Assembly: GCA_018360145.1 (NCBI GenBank)
Contig: SRPY01000050.1
Coordinates: 23,351-87,350, forward strand
Length of the DNA stretch: 64,000 nucleotides
From: Claviceps africana
Lineage: Eukaryota > Ascomycota > Sordariomycetes > Hypocreales > Clavicipitaceae
Direction of reading: 5' to 3'
Notes under the pieces: generated by a model
What the model was told of the DNA's origin: nothing
The model's input: only the letters and a program-made list of their open reading frames with translations
Database searches by the model: none
Made by a program: the position numbers and the translations under genes
Shown here: piece by piece, positions 21,221 through 31,172 of the stretch
How positions within the stretch are numbered: the first letter of the stretch is position 1
Layout of the letters: every line of letters begins with the position of its first letter

Positions 21221-22755
21221 ATGTTCTGCCAAAAGTGTCGACAGCCGCTCAAGCTCGATGGCTCTCTCGAAAATCTGAACCCCGCGGCATATGATCTTTT
21301 ACTATGTAGGTCGACCTGATCCGTCACATATTCTCCGACGTGATCTGATTGAGAATCTCGTCCATAGCAGCCACGACATCGCTGGCTCCCCAATGCCCGG
21401 CCGAGCCCCGATCCTCACTTCTTCCATCACAAGAGCAGGCAAGAAAGTCGCTCTATGACCGAGTGTCCCAGAACTCCCATCACCCAGTATTCAAGAGACA
21501 TCATGCGGGACACTCGCGCGATTCCGCCATGTCATTCATATATCTCACCGAGTCACAAGTCGGACACCCACAACCACCCGCCGCAGAGGCCCCCAGGCCG
21601 CCTCAAACGTCCGAGCTACAGAGATCGAGCTCGGCCCAGGCATCCGACGCCAACAGCCAGCTCTCTACGGGGAACGACGAGATGGGCAGAGTGAACAGGC
21701 TATTCGAGGTTCTGTCGTCGAGATCTGATATCGACCACCCCATCTGCGTAGAATGCACCGACTTGCTGGTCGACGGGCTGCAGAGAAAGCTGGAGGAATC
21801 GACCAGGGAGCGAGACGCCTACGCCAAGTATCTCCGACAGGTGAAGACGGAAAAACCTCGTGCCGACGAGGTCAGAACGCGTCAGGATGCACTGAAAAGG
21901 GCAGGAAAAGACAGGGCCGCGGCCATGCAGGAGCTGAAGAAGCTGGAAACGGAGAAGAGTGCTCTTGATGGGGAGATACTGGCGCTGGAGGAGGAATCCC
22001 GTCGGCTGGACAAGGAGGAGGAGCTGTTTTGGAGGGAGCGCAACGCCTTTGCCACCAAGATGGCCGAGTTCCAGGCAGAACGAGACAGCGTCAACGCCAA
22101 GTACAACCACGACTCGCAGCTCCTCGAAAAGCTGCAGCGCTCCAACGTGTACAACGACACGTTCTGCATCAGCCACGACGGCAGCTTTGCCACCATCAAT
22201 GGACTCCGTCTGGGCAGGCTATCGAACAAGCCCGTCGACTGGCCAGAAATCAACGCGGCGTGGGGCCATGCCCTCCTGCTTCTCGTCACCGTCGCAGACA
22301 AGCTGGACTACAAGTTTGACGGCTTCGATCCGCAGCCCATGGGGAGCACGTCCAAAATTGTGCGCTACGACGTCCCGAGCCCGTCGTCCAGCAGGCTCGG
22401 CAGTCGCGCCATGCAGGCACCGCCCAAGAAGCATGTCCTGGAGCTGTACAGCTCCGGGGACATGCCCCTGGGCCTGACCTTTATGCACCGCAAGTTCGAC
22501 AACGCCATGGTTGCCTTCCTGGAACTGGTGCGGCAGCTCGGCGCCCACGTGCAGAGGCGAACCGAACGATCCGCCAACGTGCTCAGCTTGCCGTACAGGA
22601 TCGAGGGCGACAAAATCGGCGACGTGAGCATCAAGTTGGGCATTGCGCAGGATGACGGCTGGACCAAAGCATGCAAGCTGACCCTCACATGCTGCAAGTT
22701 CTTGCTGGCGTATGCCAGCAACACCGGTTCAGCCGCCAGAAGCCCCAACATTTAA
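21221..22755 (+). CDS. atg6: Beclin-1 family protein Atg6/Vps30
   Basis: Core regulatory subunit of the Vps34 PI3-kinase complexes in autophagy (with Atg14) and vacuolar sorting (with Vps38). Exons 21221-21305 and 21368-22755 encode 490 residues. The N-terminus MFCQKCRQPLKLDGSLE has the CxxC motif characteristic of fungal Atg6. SFIYLTESQV follows at about residue 105. A Glu/Lys/Arg-rich coiled coil spans roughly 175-300. The C-terminal conserved BARA-type domain includes NVYNDTFCISHDG, FATINGLRLGRL, WPEINAAWGHALLLL and the LGLTFMHRKFDNAM segment. Splicing of the 62-bp intron joins YDLLL to SATTS and is supported by a CTGAT branch site. It converges closely on the Kelch gene (246 bp). Confidence 0.95.
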
Positions 22756-23001
22756 CGTGGTACAGCTAGCCTGCCCTGTCTTTTGTTTTTCTTCTTTTGA
22801 TTTTTTTTCCCCCTCCATATTGTCCTTGGAGTCCAGAATCTTCGAGATACCCCATCTTTACATCATACAAGGCAGGCCAAGCAAACTTGCTTTCACTCAA
22901 ATATTTCATAGGAAAGAGAAGAAGAAGAAAAAGGAATAAATAATGAAGAATAGAATAAAAGGAGAAAGAACTCCGTCTCTACGCTCAGCCCCGCATTTCG
23001 C

Positions 23002-24579
23002 TTAAACATTAATTGTGAAATGGCTAATCTGAGAATAATATGCATGCACTGCCAACTCTAGAATGGTCACGTCACCGTATACTTCGTTGCCGTCAAAGCC
23101 GCCAATGACCAACAGTCTGCTGTCGTAGAGGACAGTCCCGTGGTAGCCCCTTTCGCTCGGCGGCTTTCCATAGACCTTTCTCTTGTCCCACGTCATGGTC
23201 ACGAGGTTGAGCGCCAGCACGTCGTTGCAGTAGTCACTGCCGTCGTGACCGCCCAGAACAAAAAGATAGGAGCCCACGATGGTGGCGGTGTGTGACAAAC
23301 GCCTATACGTGGTGGACATGGTGACGGATTTCCATCCAGGTTTCTCCATGTCATAGATCCACACGTCGTCGAAACACTCCCCGCCGTCGGAGCCACCGAA
23401 TACGATGAGCTTGCTGCCTACCATGTTGGCCGTGTGGTAACCACGAGCCTTGGGGCAGGTCTCCTTCTTGTCGCTGGCCGAGGTGACCTTGACAGGAGCC
23501 GAGATGAGTTTCCATGACATCTTGGTAGGATCGCTGACATCGAGCCGCCAAATATCATTGAGGGCTCTGACGCCGTCGCCGCCCCCAAAGACGTAAATAC
23601 CCATCTTGTATAAGCAGGCGGTGTGCGCTCTGCGCTTGGATGGGGCTTTGTCGCCCAAAATCCGGGGCTTCGTCCATCGAAAATTCACCGTGTCCAAGAC
23701 GTATACGTCGTTGTAGTAATCGGGACCGTCGCCACCTCCAAACACAACCAGCTTTCGGCCAACGGCTGTACAGGTCATGGCTCTCAAGGGCAGCGGAAAT
23801 TCGCCAACCACATGGGGCACGGACCAGTAGAACGCGTCGGCGTCCAGGACGTACAACGTGTTGAAGCATGTTCTTGCATCGCAGCCGCCGAAAATATAGA
23901 TATTGGATCCGATCAAGGTGGTGGTGTGCGCCCGCAGGTTGGAGTGTGGCGATCCAGAGACGAACGCTTTGGACCAGTACATGCCAGATGGTGGCGCGGG
24001 TTCAACATCCGGGGCGCTTGCAGCATCGGGAAAGGGGGGGAATGGTATGTGCTGGCCTTCTGGGGGTTTGGTGAGTTTCGGGGTTCGGCGAGTTGTGGCA
24101 GATGCAGATGTTGTCTTGCGGTCACCGGCAGATGGATTGGCTTTTGAGGCAGGCCGTCGCTTCTGCGCAAGTCCTTCGCCTTCGGGAGGTGGATCGACAC
24201 TGTCCGAAATAGGTGGCAAGGATGCGACGTGTATACTTGAGCCAGCACCAGCATTTGAAGATGCGTGCGAGGCCGATTGGGAGCGCTTGCGAATCGATAG
24301 ATCGGGCGGCTTCTTTTGTCGATCGCTGATGCTTTTGCTGGCTAGATGACCCGGCGTGTGGCTGCGCGACGGAGGAACAGCAGACTTGGCGGATGCACCT
24401 GCGGCATCGTCGTCCGGGTCGCGACCAACGGTCTCCTGTTGCGGCCGAGGTTGATCTGGAGGCTGACTTGGCGGAACGTTGGCCGCGGGCGTCTTTGACT
24501 GGATGGGCTTGGACGTGGCCGACTTGTGAGGCGAGCGAGGCGAGCGAGGCGAGCGAGGCGATGTGTCGGCGTCGGACAT
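23002..24579 (-). CDS. Kelch-repeat beta-propeller protein
   Basis: A single exon of 525 residues. The first 200 residues are disordered, starting with an RSPRSPRSP run. Residues of about 205-520 form six Kelch blades, each with the pattern R-H-T ... IYVFGG ... YNDVY-LD ... W. Blade cores seen include IYIFGGCD, LVVFGGGD, IYVFGGGD, LIVFGGSD, LFVLGGHD and LLVIGGFD. Six such blades suffice for a closed propeller. Kelch propellers act as protein-binding scaffolds; I cannot name a partner, and no BTB, RING or acyl-CoA-binding domain is attached, unlike the Kelch-BTB gene at 57-59.5 kb. Cytoplasmic location is presumed from the lack of a signal peptide or membrane span. Confidence 0.85.
   Translation of the reverse strand: MSDADTSPRSPRSPRSPHKSATSKPIQSKTPAANVPPSQPPDQPRPQQETVGRDPDDDAAGASAKSAVPPSRSHTPGHLASKSISDRQKKPPDLSIRKRSQSASHASSNAGAGSSIHVASLPPISDSVDPPPEGEGLAQKRRPASKANPSAGDRKTTSASATTRRTPKLTKPPEGQHIPFPPFPDAASAPDVEPAPPSGMYWSKAFVSGSPHSNLRAHTTTLIGSNIYIFGGCDARTCFNTLYVLDADAFYWSVPHVVGEFPLPLRAMTCTAVGRKLVVFGGGDGPDYYNDVYVLDTVNFRWTKPRILGDKAPSKRRAHTACLYKMGIYVFGGGDGVRALNDIWRLDVSDPTKMSWKLISAPVKVTSASDKKETCPKARGYHTANMVGSKLIVFGGSDGGECFDDVWIYDMEKPGWKSVTMSTTYRRLSHTATIVGSYLFVLGGHDGSDYCNDVLALNLVTMTWDKRKVYGKPPSERGYHGTVLYDSRLLVIGGFDGNEVYGDVTILELAVHAYYSQISHFTINV
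24535..24560. repeat. 9-bp tandem repeat coding RSP
   Basis: Three copies of GAGCGAGGC at the N-terminal coding end of the Kelch gene, producing the RSPRSPRSP run. Confidence 0.85.
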
Positions 24580-25689
24580 GTCGTCACCGCAAGAAGTTCA
24601 TGGCCCGCGGGGACACGGCCGAGCTTTGGCGATGATGAGGACGCGGATTTGACGAAAGAGCAGACGGCCGAGGGCGCAGGGCGGAGGACGGAGGACGGGA
24701 CGCAAGACACGGACGGCAATGCAGATGACAGATCATACATGCCGAATACAAGGCGTTGATAATGTCGTTTCTATCACAACGGCTCATCAATTTCATGGTA
24801 GGGGAGGGACTGGAGGAGCGGAGGGGCGGAGGGGCAGCGGGCAGCACCGCTCAATTCAATTGACTTGGCGGTTTGCTAACAAAACCCGGAGGGCAGTCGC
24901 CGCCGAGGCACTTGACACCACATGCCACCTGCCACCTGAGCCACCTGAGCCACCTGAGCCACCCGAGCCACCCGAGCCACCCAGACGCCACTCGACGGGC
25001 CATGAGGCTCGAGCTCGACCCAGCATTTCCCGTGGGTGGTGTACACATTGTACGAGTTGGACCAGACCAGACCAGACCCGACCAGACTGTTTCTGTTTGG
25101 TGTCTCCCGCAGGTCGGAAGACGACATGTCGTCGAGCAATTCGAGATCCATCCACGTCCAATTCCCCCGTAACAAAAAATAAAGAACAAAAACAAAAGCC
25201 ACACTCAATCGTGCTGCGGTCCGGCTCGCATCATTCAACGTCGACGTTCAAGTGGCTGGCTGACTGGCGGGCAGCTGCTAGCTTTCTGTCCACGCCAAAG
25301 TTCAAACCGCCGGTCCGTTACTCCAGCCAGACCTAGGCCAGCTGCGCCAGCTGCGTGGAAATTTTCGCCGCCACCTGCAGAGTCCAGACAAGTCCATCCA
25401 GTCCTTGCCCGGAATCTACATCCAAGCTTGCATTTTCAAGACCATTCCATTGTCCTGGCCCCTATCTGAGCCGCTTTCCTTCTTCGGCGATACCATTAGA
25501 CTTTTTGATTTCTCCCGAGTCTGCCTCGAAGGCTGTCTATGACACAAAGGTACGACCTGTTCAGGCCCATCGACACCCACCTCATTGAGTCACCAGGGCG
25601 ACTCTCGTGCAAGACGTCTGGCCCAGCTCCATGACCGAGCACCAACTTTTCGAACCTATTCTTGAGTCTAAACGCGTGAATATCTCGTG
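24580..25689. promoter_or_regulatory. Divergent upstream region of the Kelch gene and dus3
   Basis: A 1.1-kb region without a supported gene. It holds a 9-bp tandem repeat (24932-24985), an ACCAG/ACCCG repeat at about 25061-25088 and a pair of CAGCTGCG copies near 25339-25354. Open frames crossing it are low-complexity. Confidence 0.45.
24932..24985. repeat. 9-bp tandem repeat (CCACCTGAG / CCACCCGAG)
   Basis: Six consecutive units: three CCACCTGAG followed by three CCACCCGAG, so a T to C variant is shared by neighbouring copies. This block structure suggests expansion of the array after the change. Confidence 0.9.
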
Positions 25690-28248
25690 ATGGCTGTTCA
25701 AGATGAGACCGCAATGACTGGCCAGGACGAGCTCCCTGCAGCCCAGTCCGCCAGCGCCCCTGCAGCTCTGACCCAGGCTTTCAATAAGGTTGACGTCCCG
25801 ATGCCTACAGACGTTGCAGCCGGTGTCTCACGGCCTGTCAACGAGAGGTCGCATTCCGAGGAGAGAGCTGCGAAAAGACCTAGAATGGATGATCCAACCG
25901 ACTCCAAAGATGTGAGCAACAATCAGAATATGGAAGACGACAACTCAAAGTCGCATGCCAACGGAGCTAGGGATGAGAAGGAAAATGAAGAAGCACCTCG
26001 TGCAGGCGCCAATGGAACCACTGAACGTCGTGCGGGTATGGCTCCTATTAAAAAGGAGTAAGTTCTGGTTTTTTCCCCCTTATATATACATAGGGAAAAA
26101 AAGCCATACGCAATCTTTCACCAGAGACTGATCGTGTGCAAAGATACCTTGTTGAGATCTCTGCCTCTAGAGACTCAAACCCAGACACTATTGATGACGA
26201 TGCGGCTGAGAACCGCGGTGGTGATGTCAGAGATGCCAGGGATTCGAGAGACCGCAATGATGACGGTTCCAGGGGTAAAAAGGGCAAGAAAGAAAAGAGA
26301 AAAAAGGGTCAGAATACAGAGCGCAGCTTCGGCTCCTCCCGTGATGCCATCCAGCTCTGCAACAGTCGTGGCCTCTACTCCGAATTTTCTCCTCGCGAAT
26401 GCAAGTATGGCGACAAGTGTCGCATGTCGCACGATATACGCAAGTATCTCGAAGAAGGGCGCAGAGGGGACGTCGAGGCATTTGGAGGCAAATGTCCCGT
26501 TTTCGACCAGTATGGCACTTGTTTCTCCGGCTGGAAATGCAGATTCGTCAGAAGTCACATGAAAGAGGTCGAACATGATGATGGACGCAAAGAGCTGGTT
26601 CTCATCGACAACTCGGCCGACAAGAAGTTCGCTAGAGAGGATGGCACCAAGAGAGTTCAGGTCACTTCTGGTGATGAAACCGACGAGCGTCGTCCAGGAA
26701 TATACAACCATGTCGGCATGTCCGTCAAGATCGAGCTCAATCGAAAGCGGGTCGACTTCACCAGGGCAGACGAGTACATCAAGTGGATGAACGATGAAGC
26801 CACAATCAACAACGACTTTCACCAACGCCGCAAGAATCAGTCGGAAGAGAGCATCGACGACATTCGCGCCCGTTATGTTGATCCGCCTTTCAAGCCGTCG
26901 GAGAAACGCCGCTTGTATTTTGGTCCAGAGACGCCTGCGTTGGCGCCCCTCACCACCCAAGGCAATTTGCCTTTCCGGCGGCTGTGCGTTGAGCTCGGCT
27001 GCGAGCTCACATACTCGGAGATGGCCATGAGCATGCCCCTCCTGCAGGGCACCAAGGCTGACTGGACGTTACTCAAAGCACACGAATCAGAAATCTCTCC
27101 CCCAGCTTTCAGGCCGGGCGGAACCAACTTTGTTTTTGATGATTACGATCACGCCCGAGATGTCAAGTTCGGCGCTCAAATTTCGGGCAACCAACCCTGG
27201 ATCGTGACCAAAGCCGCCGACGTCCTCAATCGTTTCTGTCCCAAATTGCGTCTCATTGACCTCAACTGCGGCTGTCCAATCGACATGGTATTCAAGTCTG
27301 GTGGAGGCTCCGCCCTCCTCGAATCGCAAGGCAAGCTCGAGCGCATGATCCGCGGCATGAACGCCATGTCGGGCGAGATTCCCATCACTGCCAAGATACG
27401 AACTGGCGTGAAGAACAATCGTCCCACGGCCCCGACAGTCATTGGAAAACTGGCCTTCGGCTCCCGCGAGCACCGCGAACGTCTCGGCGCTCCCGGCTGC
27501 GCAGCCATCACGCTCCACGGCCGCAGTCGCGAGCAGCGGTACACCAAGCGCGCTGACTGGGGCTACATTGGCGAATGCGCCGCCCTCATCAAGACGTACA
27601 ACGAACAGAAGGACGCTCTTACCGACACAGCCGCCGAGCCAGATCCCAGCACCCTCCCCAACGCCAAAGACGGGTGCCTCTTCTTCCTTGGCAACGGCGA
27701 CTGCTATTCCCACGTGGAGTACCAAGAACACATTGAGAAGGCCCGCGTCGACACCGTCATGATTGGACGCGGCGCCCTCATCAAGCCCTGGCTGTTTGAA
27801 GAGATTGAAAAGGGCCAGTATCTTGACAAATCTGCCACCGAGCGCCTCACCTATATCGAGAAATTTGTCCGTTATGGCCTCGATGCCTGGGGCTCAGACG
27901 AGCTGGGCATAGGCCTCACGCGCCGCTTCCTCCTCGAGTGGCTCAGCTTCTCGCATAGATATATCCCCATCGGGCTGCTGGAGCACCTCCCGCCCAGCCT
28001 TAACGATCGACCGCCCGCATACGTCGGCCGCAACGACCTCGAAACGTTGATGGCGAGCAGCAACTACAAGGATTGGATCAAGCTCACGTTTGTGCCCTCC
28101 TCCACCCCTCCTTTTCCTGTCCTCTTTCCTGAATTTGTTCGGCATGAGTGCTAATCTCCTGTTTAGGGAAATGTATCTCGGTCCTGTCCACCCTGGATTC
28201 GAATTTCAGCCCAAGCACAGATCCAATGCCTACGAAGCAGAGGGATAA
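25690..28248 (+). CDS. dus3: tRNA-dihydrouridine(47) synthase Dus3
   Basis: FMN-dependent enzyme that reduces U47 in the variable loop of cytoplasmic tRNAs. Exons 25690-26057, 26144-28087 and 28167-28248 encode 797 residues. The N-terminal 120 residues are disordered and acidic. Two CCCH-type zinc fingers characteristic of Dus3 follow at about residues 205-255 (CKYGDKCRMSH and CPVFDQYGTCFSGWKC). The catalytic barrel includes LTTQGNLPFRRLC, YSEMAM, the active-site LNCGCPID, GGGSALL, ITAKIRTG, ITLHGRSREQRYTKRADW and VMIGRGALIKPW. The second exon starts after GTGCAAAG, the only acceptor that gives KKE-YLVEIS in frame. The last exon supplies EMYLGPVHPGF, the usual Dus3 C-terminus; its donor GTTTGT is non-consensus but the join is convincing. 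Confidence 0.95.
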
Positions 28249-28976
28249 AAGCCGTCACACGACTCACCTGTTCTGGAACCTCTTTCTTTTTTTAAAAAAA
28301 AAAATAAAAAAAACTGTGTCGGTGTATGTGTGCTCCTATATATAGAAAAGAACAGGCATCGAAGCAAAGAAATGTTGCTGAAAAAAAAAGAAAGATAAAA
28401 AGGAAACACTCTGCTTCGCAATCCACGTCGCCCCATGTAGAAACCAAAATAGAAATACAAACCTCATGACCACCTCGGCCGCCCGCCCCTCTTGACACGT
28501 GAACCAAAGTCTTGCAATGCACATTCGTCTACACGACCGACTGTCACGGTGCATGGTTTCGATTTCTAGGAGGCTTCCACACATTTTAGGTGGTAATCAC
28601 TCCGCTCATACACACAAGTACACCCATATGTGACGTGTGTTTTCTTTCCTTGATGAAGTGGAAGGACATTCCCCAAATGACAATAGTATCGTAACAGGAC
28701 CGGGAAAAGGCCCCAAATCAAAAAGAATTGCATTCGGCGCTTCAAAATTACCCTTCATTTTCGTTCATTACAATGCACTTCCTCCACGCTTTTGAACTCA
28801 AAAGAAAAAGAAAAGAAATATCCACCAGTATTGCTGATTCATACCATGGGTCGTCAAGACTTGGTAGTTTTGAAAAAAAAAAAAAAAGGACGAGTCTGTA
28901 TCTATGTGTATTGTGATGTCATGTCCGTTCCCGTCTCTTATCCTACGCCAAGAAACGTTTCGCGTCGCAACAATTG
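28249..28976. other. Intergenic region between convergent dus3 and pex13
   Basis: Contains A/T homopolymers (28293-28312, 28381-28390, 28873-28887) and short low-complexity frames only. It probably carries the 3' UTRs of the two convergent genes. Confidence 0.5.
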
Positions 28977-30432
28977 TTATGAGTAAAAGTGACTTCTTTG
29001 CATGCCATCCGCGGTAACGTAGTCTTTCCCGCCCTCTTGAGACGACCACGGCACGCTTGCCATTGAGCTGGTCCGGCTGGGATCGCTAGAAGCAGCGTCG
29101 ATCGTCTTGACTTGTCCAATGCGCTTCAGCGCCTCGAGGTATGTGGACGGGAGGTAGCCTTGGCGGCCGTCGCGCGCGCGGCAATGCCACCACTCGCTGG
29201 GCTGGCCGGCGGGATCGTTCTTACTGAGAACAGCGACGAGATCGCCTTTTCGGGCCTCGAGTTCCATGCCGGTGTTATTTCCTTGGGGGAGGTAATCGTA
29301 GACAAGGCGGCAGAACTCGAGCTTGGACGGGTCGATGGGTTGCTGCTGCTCGAGAGCCTGTTGTTGGAGACGACGTTCTTCTTCTTCGTGAGATGCAGCC
29401 AGAGTGCGGATCATCTTGGACATGAGGTAGGGCAGGCCGAACGCGGCGGCGAGGAAGAAGAACAGCGGCTTGCGACTGGCCCTGGCCGGGCCCGGAGAGC
29501 CGTCAGGCCGCACGTTTCGACCTTCGAATCGCGCAAAAGCGGCGGGCGTAAGGGCAAGAGCGTCGGCTGGAGGAGGTCGGCCAGTAATTTTGGCGATCAA
29601 TGTCCGTATCCATCGCATAAGGGTGAAGATGCCGAGGATTGAGCCCAGAGTGTCGCGTAGGTTGCCAAACTGCTCAGCTACTGAGACCATGGCTGTTGAA
29701 TGCTCGTATTAGCAAAAAAACCATGTGGCATCTTCATTTTCAGCAAATCGACAGCGGTATGGGGAGGCTCGCCAGGTCGTCAAGCATGACATACCGAAGA
29801 AACTGGAATGGGTTGCCATATATGTACTCTCCAGCATTTGAGCAAATCCGCCAAATGCTGTCACTAGACCCTCGAGCATCTGGAAAGTTGCCGCCGTGCC
29901 GTTGCTGAAACGATTCGTCAAGCTATTGGGGTCATTGGGCCCCATGCCACCCAGCCCACCATACATGCCGCCTCCATATCCTCCGTAGCCGCCATACATG
30001 CCACCGCCGTAGCCACCGTAGCCGCCCATACCGCCCATACCGCCCATGCCGCCGAGCCTCGAGTAGGGACTCGAGTACGGTGACGAATAGGCACCGCCAT
30101 ATGAGCCGTACGGTGAGGCGCCCACGCCCATGCCCCCCATGCCCCCCATGGCACCAACTCGACTGTAGGCAGAAGCGTTTTGGTTCACCGAAGAGGCGAG
30201 CGAAGAGGGTCGCTCGGGAACCGGAGGGGCATTGGACGGCGTGGACGGCGTGGATGACGCGGCGGCGGATGTCGTGGCAGCAGCCGAGGGCAACGCAGGC
30301 GACCCTGAAGGGACGACTGCGAAAGTTGTCAGCATACAAAGACGATGCTCGCGTATAAACAGAGAGAAAAGGCATACCCGGTGTAGCCCCTGCAGCGCCA
30401 GGTCTCTCCCATGGTTTCGGCGGCGAAGCCAT
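28977..30432 (-). CDS. pex13: Peroxisomal membrane import protein Pex13
   Basis: Docking-complex subunit that receives the cargo receptors Pex5 and Pex7 at the peroxisome membrane. Three exons, 30432-30378, 30316-29795 and 29692-28977, give 430 residues. MASPPKPWERPGA is the typical Pex13 N-terminus. A long Gly/Tyr/Met-rich region of YGGYGG and MGGMGG repeats follows, the segment that in other species forms a cohesive meshwork in the pore. The middle contains NRFSNGTAATFQMLEGLVTAFGGFAQMLESTYMA (quoted here only as landmarks NRFSNGTA and AFGGFAQMLEST), then hydrophobic segments around LGSILGIF and PLFFFLAAAFGLPYL. An SH3 domain lies at about 317-385 (ARKGDLVAVLS, WWHCRARDGRQGYLPSTYLE). Introns are 61 and 102 bp. 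Confidence 0.95.
29940..30145. repeat. Gly/Tyr/Met coding repeats in pex13
   Basis: Degenerate trinucleotide-scale and 12-bp repeats rich in CCGCC and CATACC on the plus strand, encoding YGG, MGG and YSS repeats in the N-terminal part of Pex13. Protein-level low complexity explains them. Confidence 0.8.
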
Positions 30433-31172
30433 CGTATGAAGAAACCCTGAGCCAAGGGAGAAATGCGAAGAGAGGCGAGGATCGGCCCAGCGAGATGGAC
30501 GTGGGACGGCGCGCTACGTCACGAATGTTCTGGCTGCTGTATGGAGTCGGCGGAGGCGGCTTTGGGAAGATCCGATGAGGAGCCGACACGGTGGAGTCGC
30601 GTTGTGATGGAAGGCGCAAGGGAGACGGACGATCAATGACAGACAGGGCAGCCAGCCAGCCAGGATGATGGATGAGTCTCGACGAGGTGAAGCGCTGGAG
30701 AGCAACGGTGCAGGGCGAAATCTGGGAAGACGAGAGGACCGAGCAGGAGCCGGACCGCGGTCGGCCGTTGGCTGCGAGCCGGCGACACCTGCAGCCGCCA
30801 CCAGCTGGCCGTGGGTCCCGCGGCGGGTCGCAGATGCCAAAAGTGGGTCTCCGGCCGCGCCACACCAAGGTGGTTGGCCACGCTCCAAGAAGCTTGTGCA
30901 AGCTTGTGCCTCGGCATTGTGCCGCCGATGACCCCCACGCTTATATAACGGTCTCCTCTCGACATGATCATTACTTAGTCTACTACTACTACTACGACGA
31001 CGACGAAGACGACGACGACGACAACCACCACCTCCACCACCGCCACCATCCAAGCGAAGCATATTGCCACGTTTCCAGTCTCCTCTTTTACGAGAGAACC
31101 GCTCCAGTAGACTCTTTCCGCCTTCCCGTCAATGTCACACACACGCTCCCGTCTTCTCCGCCACTGGCATCA
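30433..31172. promoter_or_regulatory. Divergent upstream region of pex13 and the LigD-like gene
   Basis: A 740-bp region. The open frame of the downstream gene extends leftward through it without a stop, but codons there give low-complexity peptide, so I place the start at 31173. It contains consecutive triplet arrays at 30979-31049. Confidence 0.45.
30979..31049. repeat. Three successive triplet arrays: (CTA)n, (CGA)n, (CCA)n
   Basis: About five CTA units, then a (CGA)n block with one AGA interruption, then CCA/ACC-rich units, all within 71 bp. They lie in the presumed 5' UTR or promoter of the LigD-like gene. Confidence 0.85.

Noticed and set aside
30672..31172. N-terminal extension of the LigD-like protein
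   Set aside because: The frame is open but encodes low-complexity Arg/Pro and repeat-derived Tyr, Asp and His runs, and overlaps the pex13 divergent promoter.
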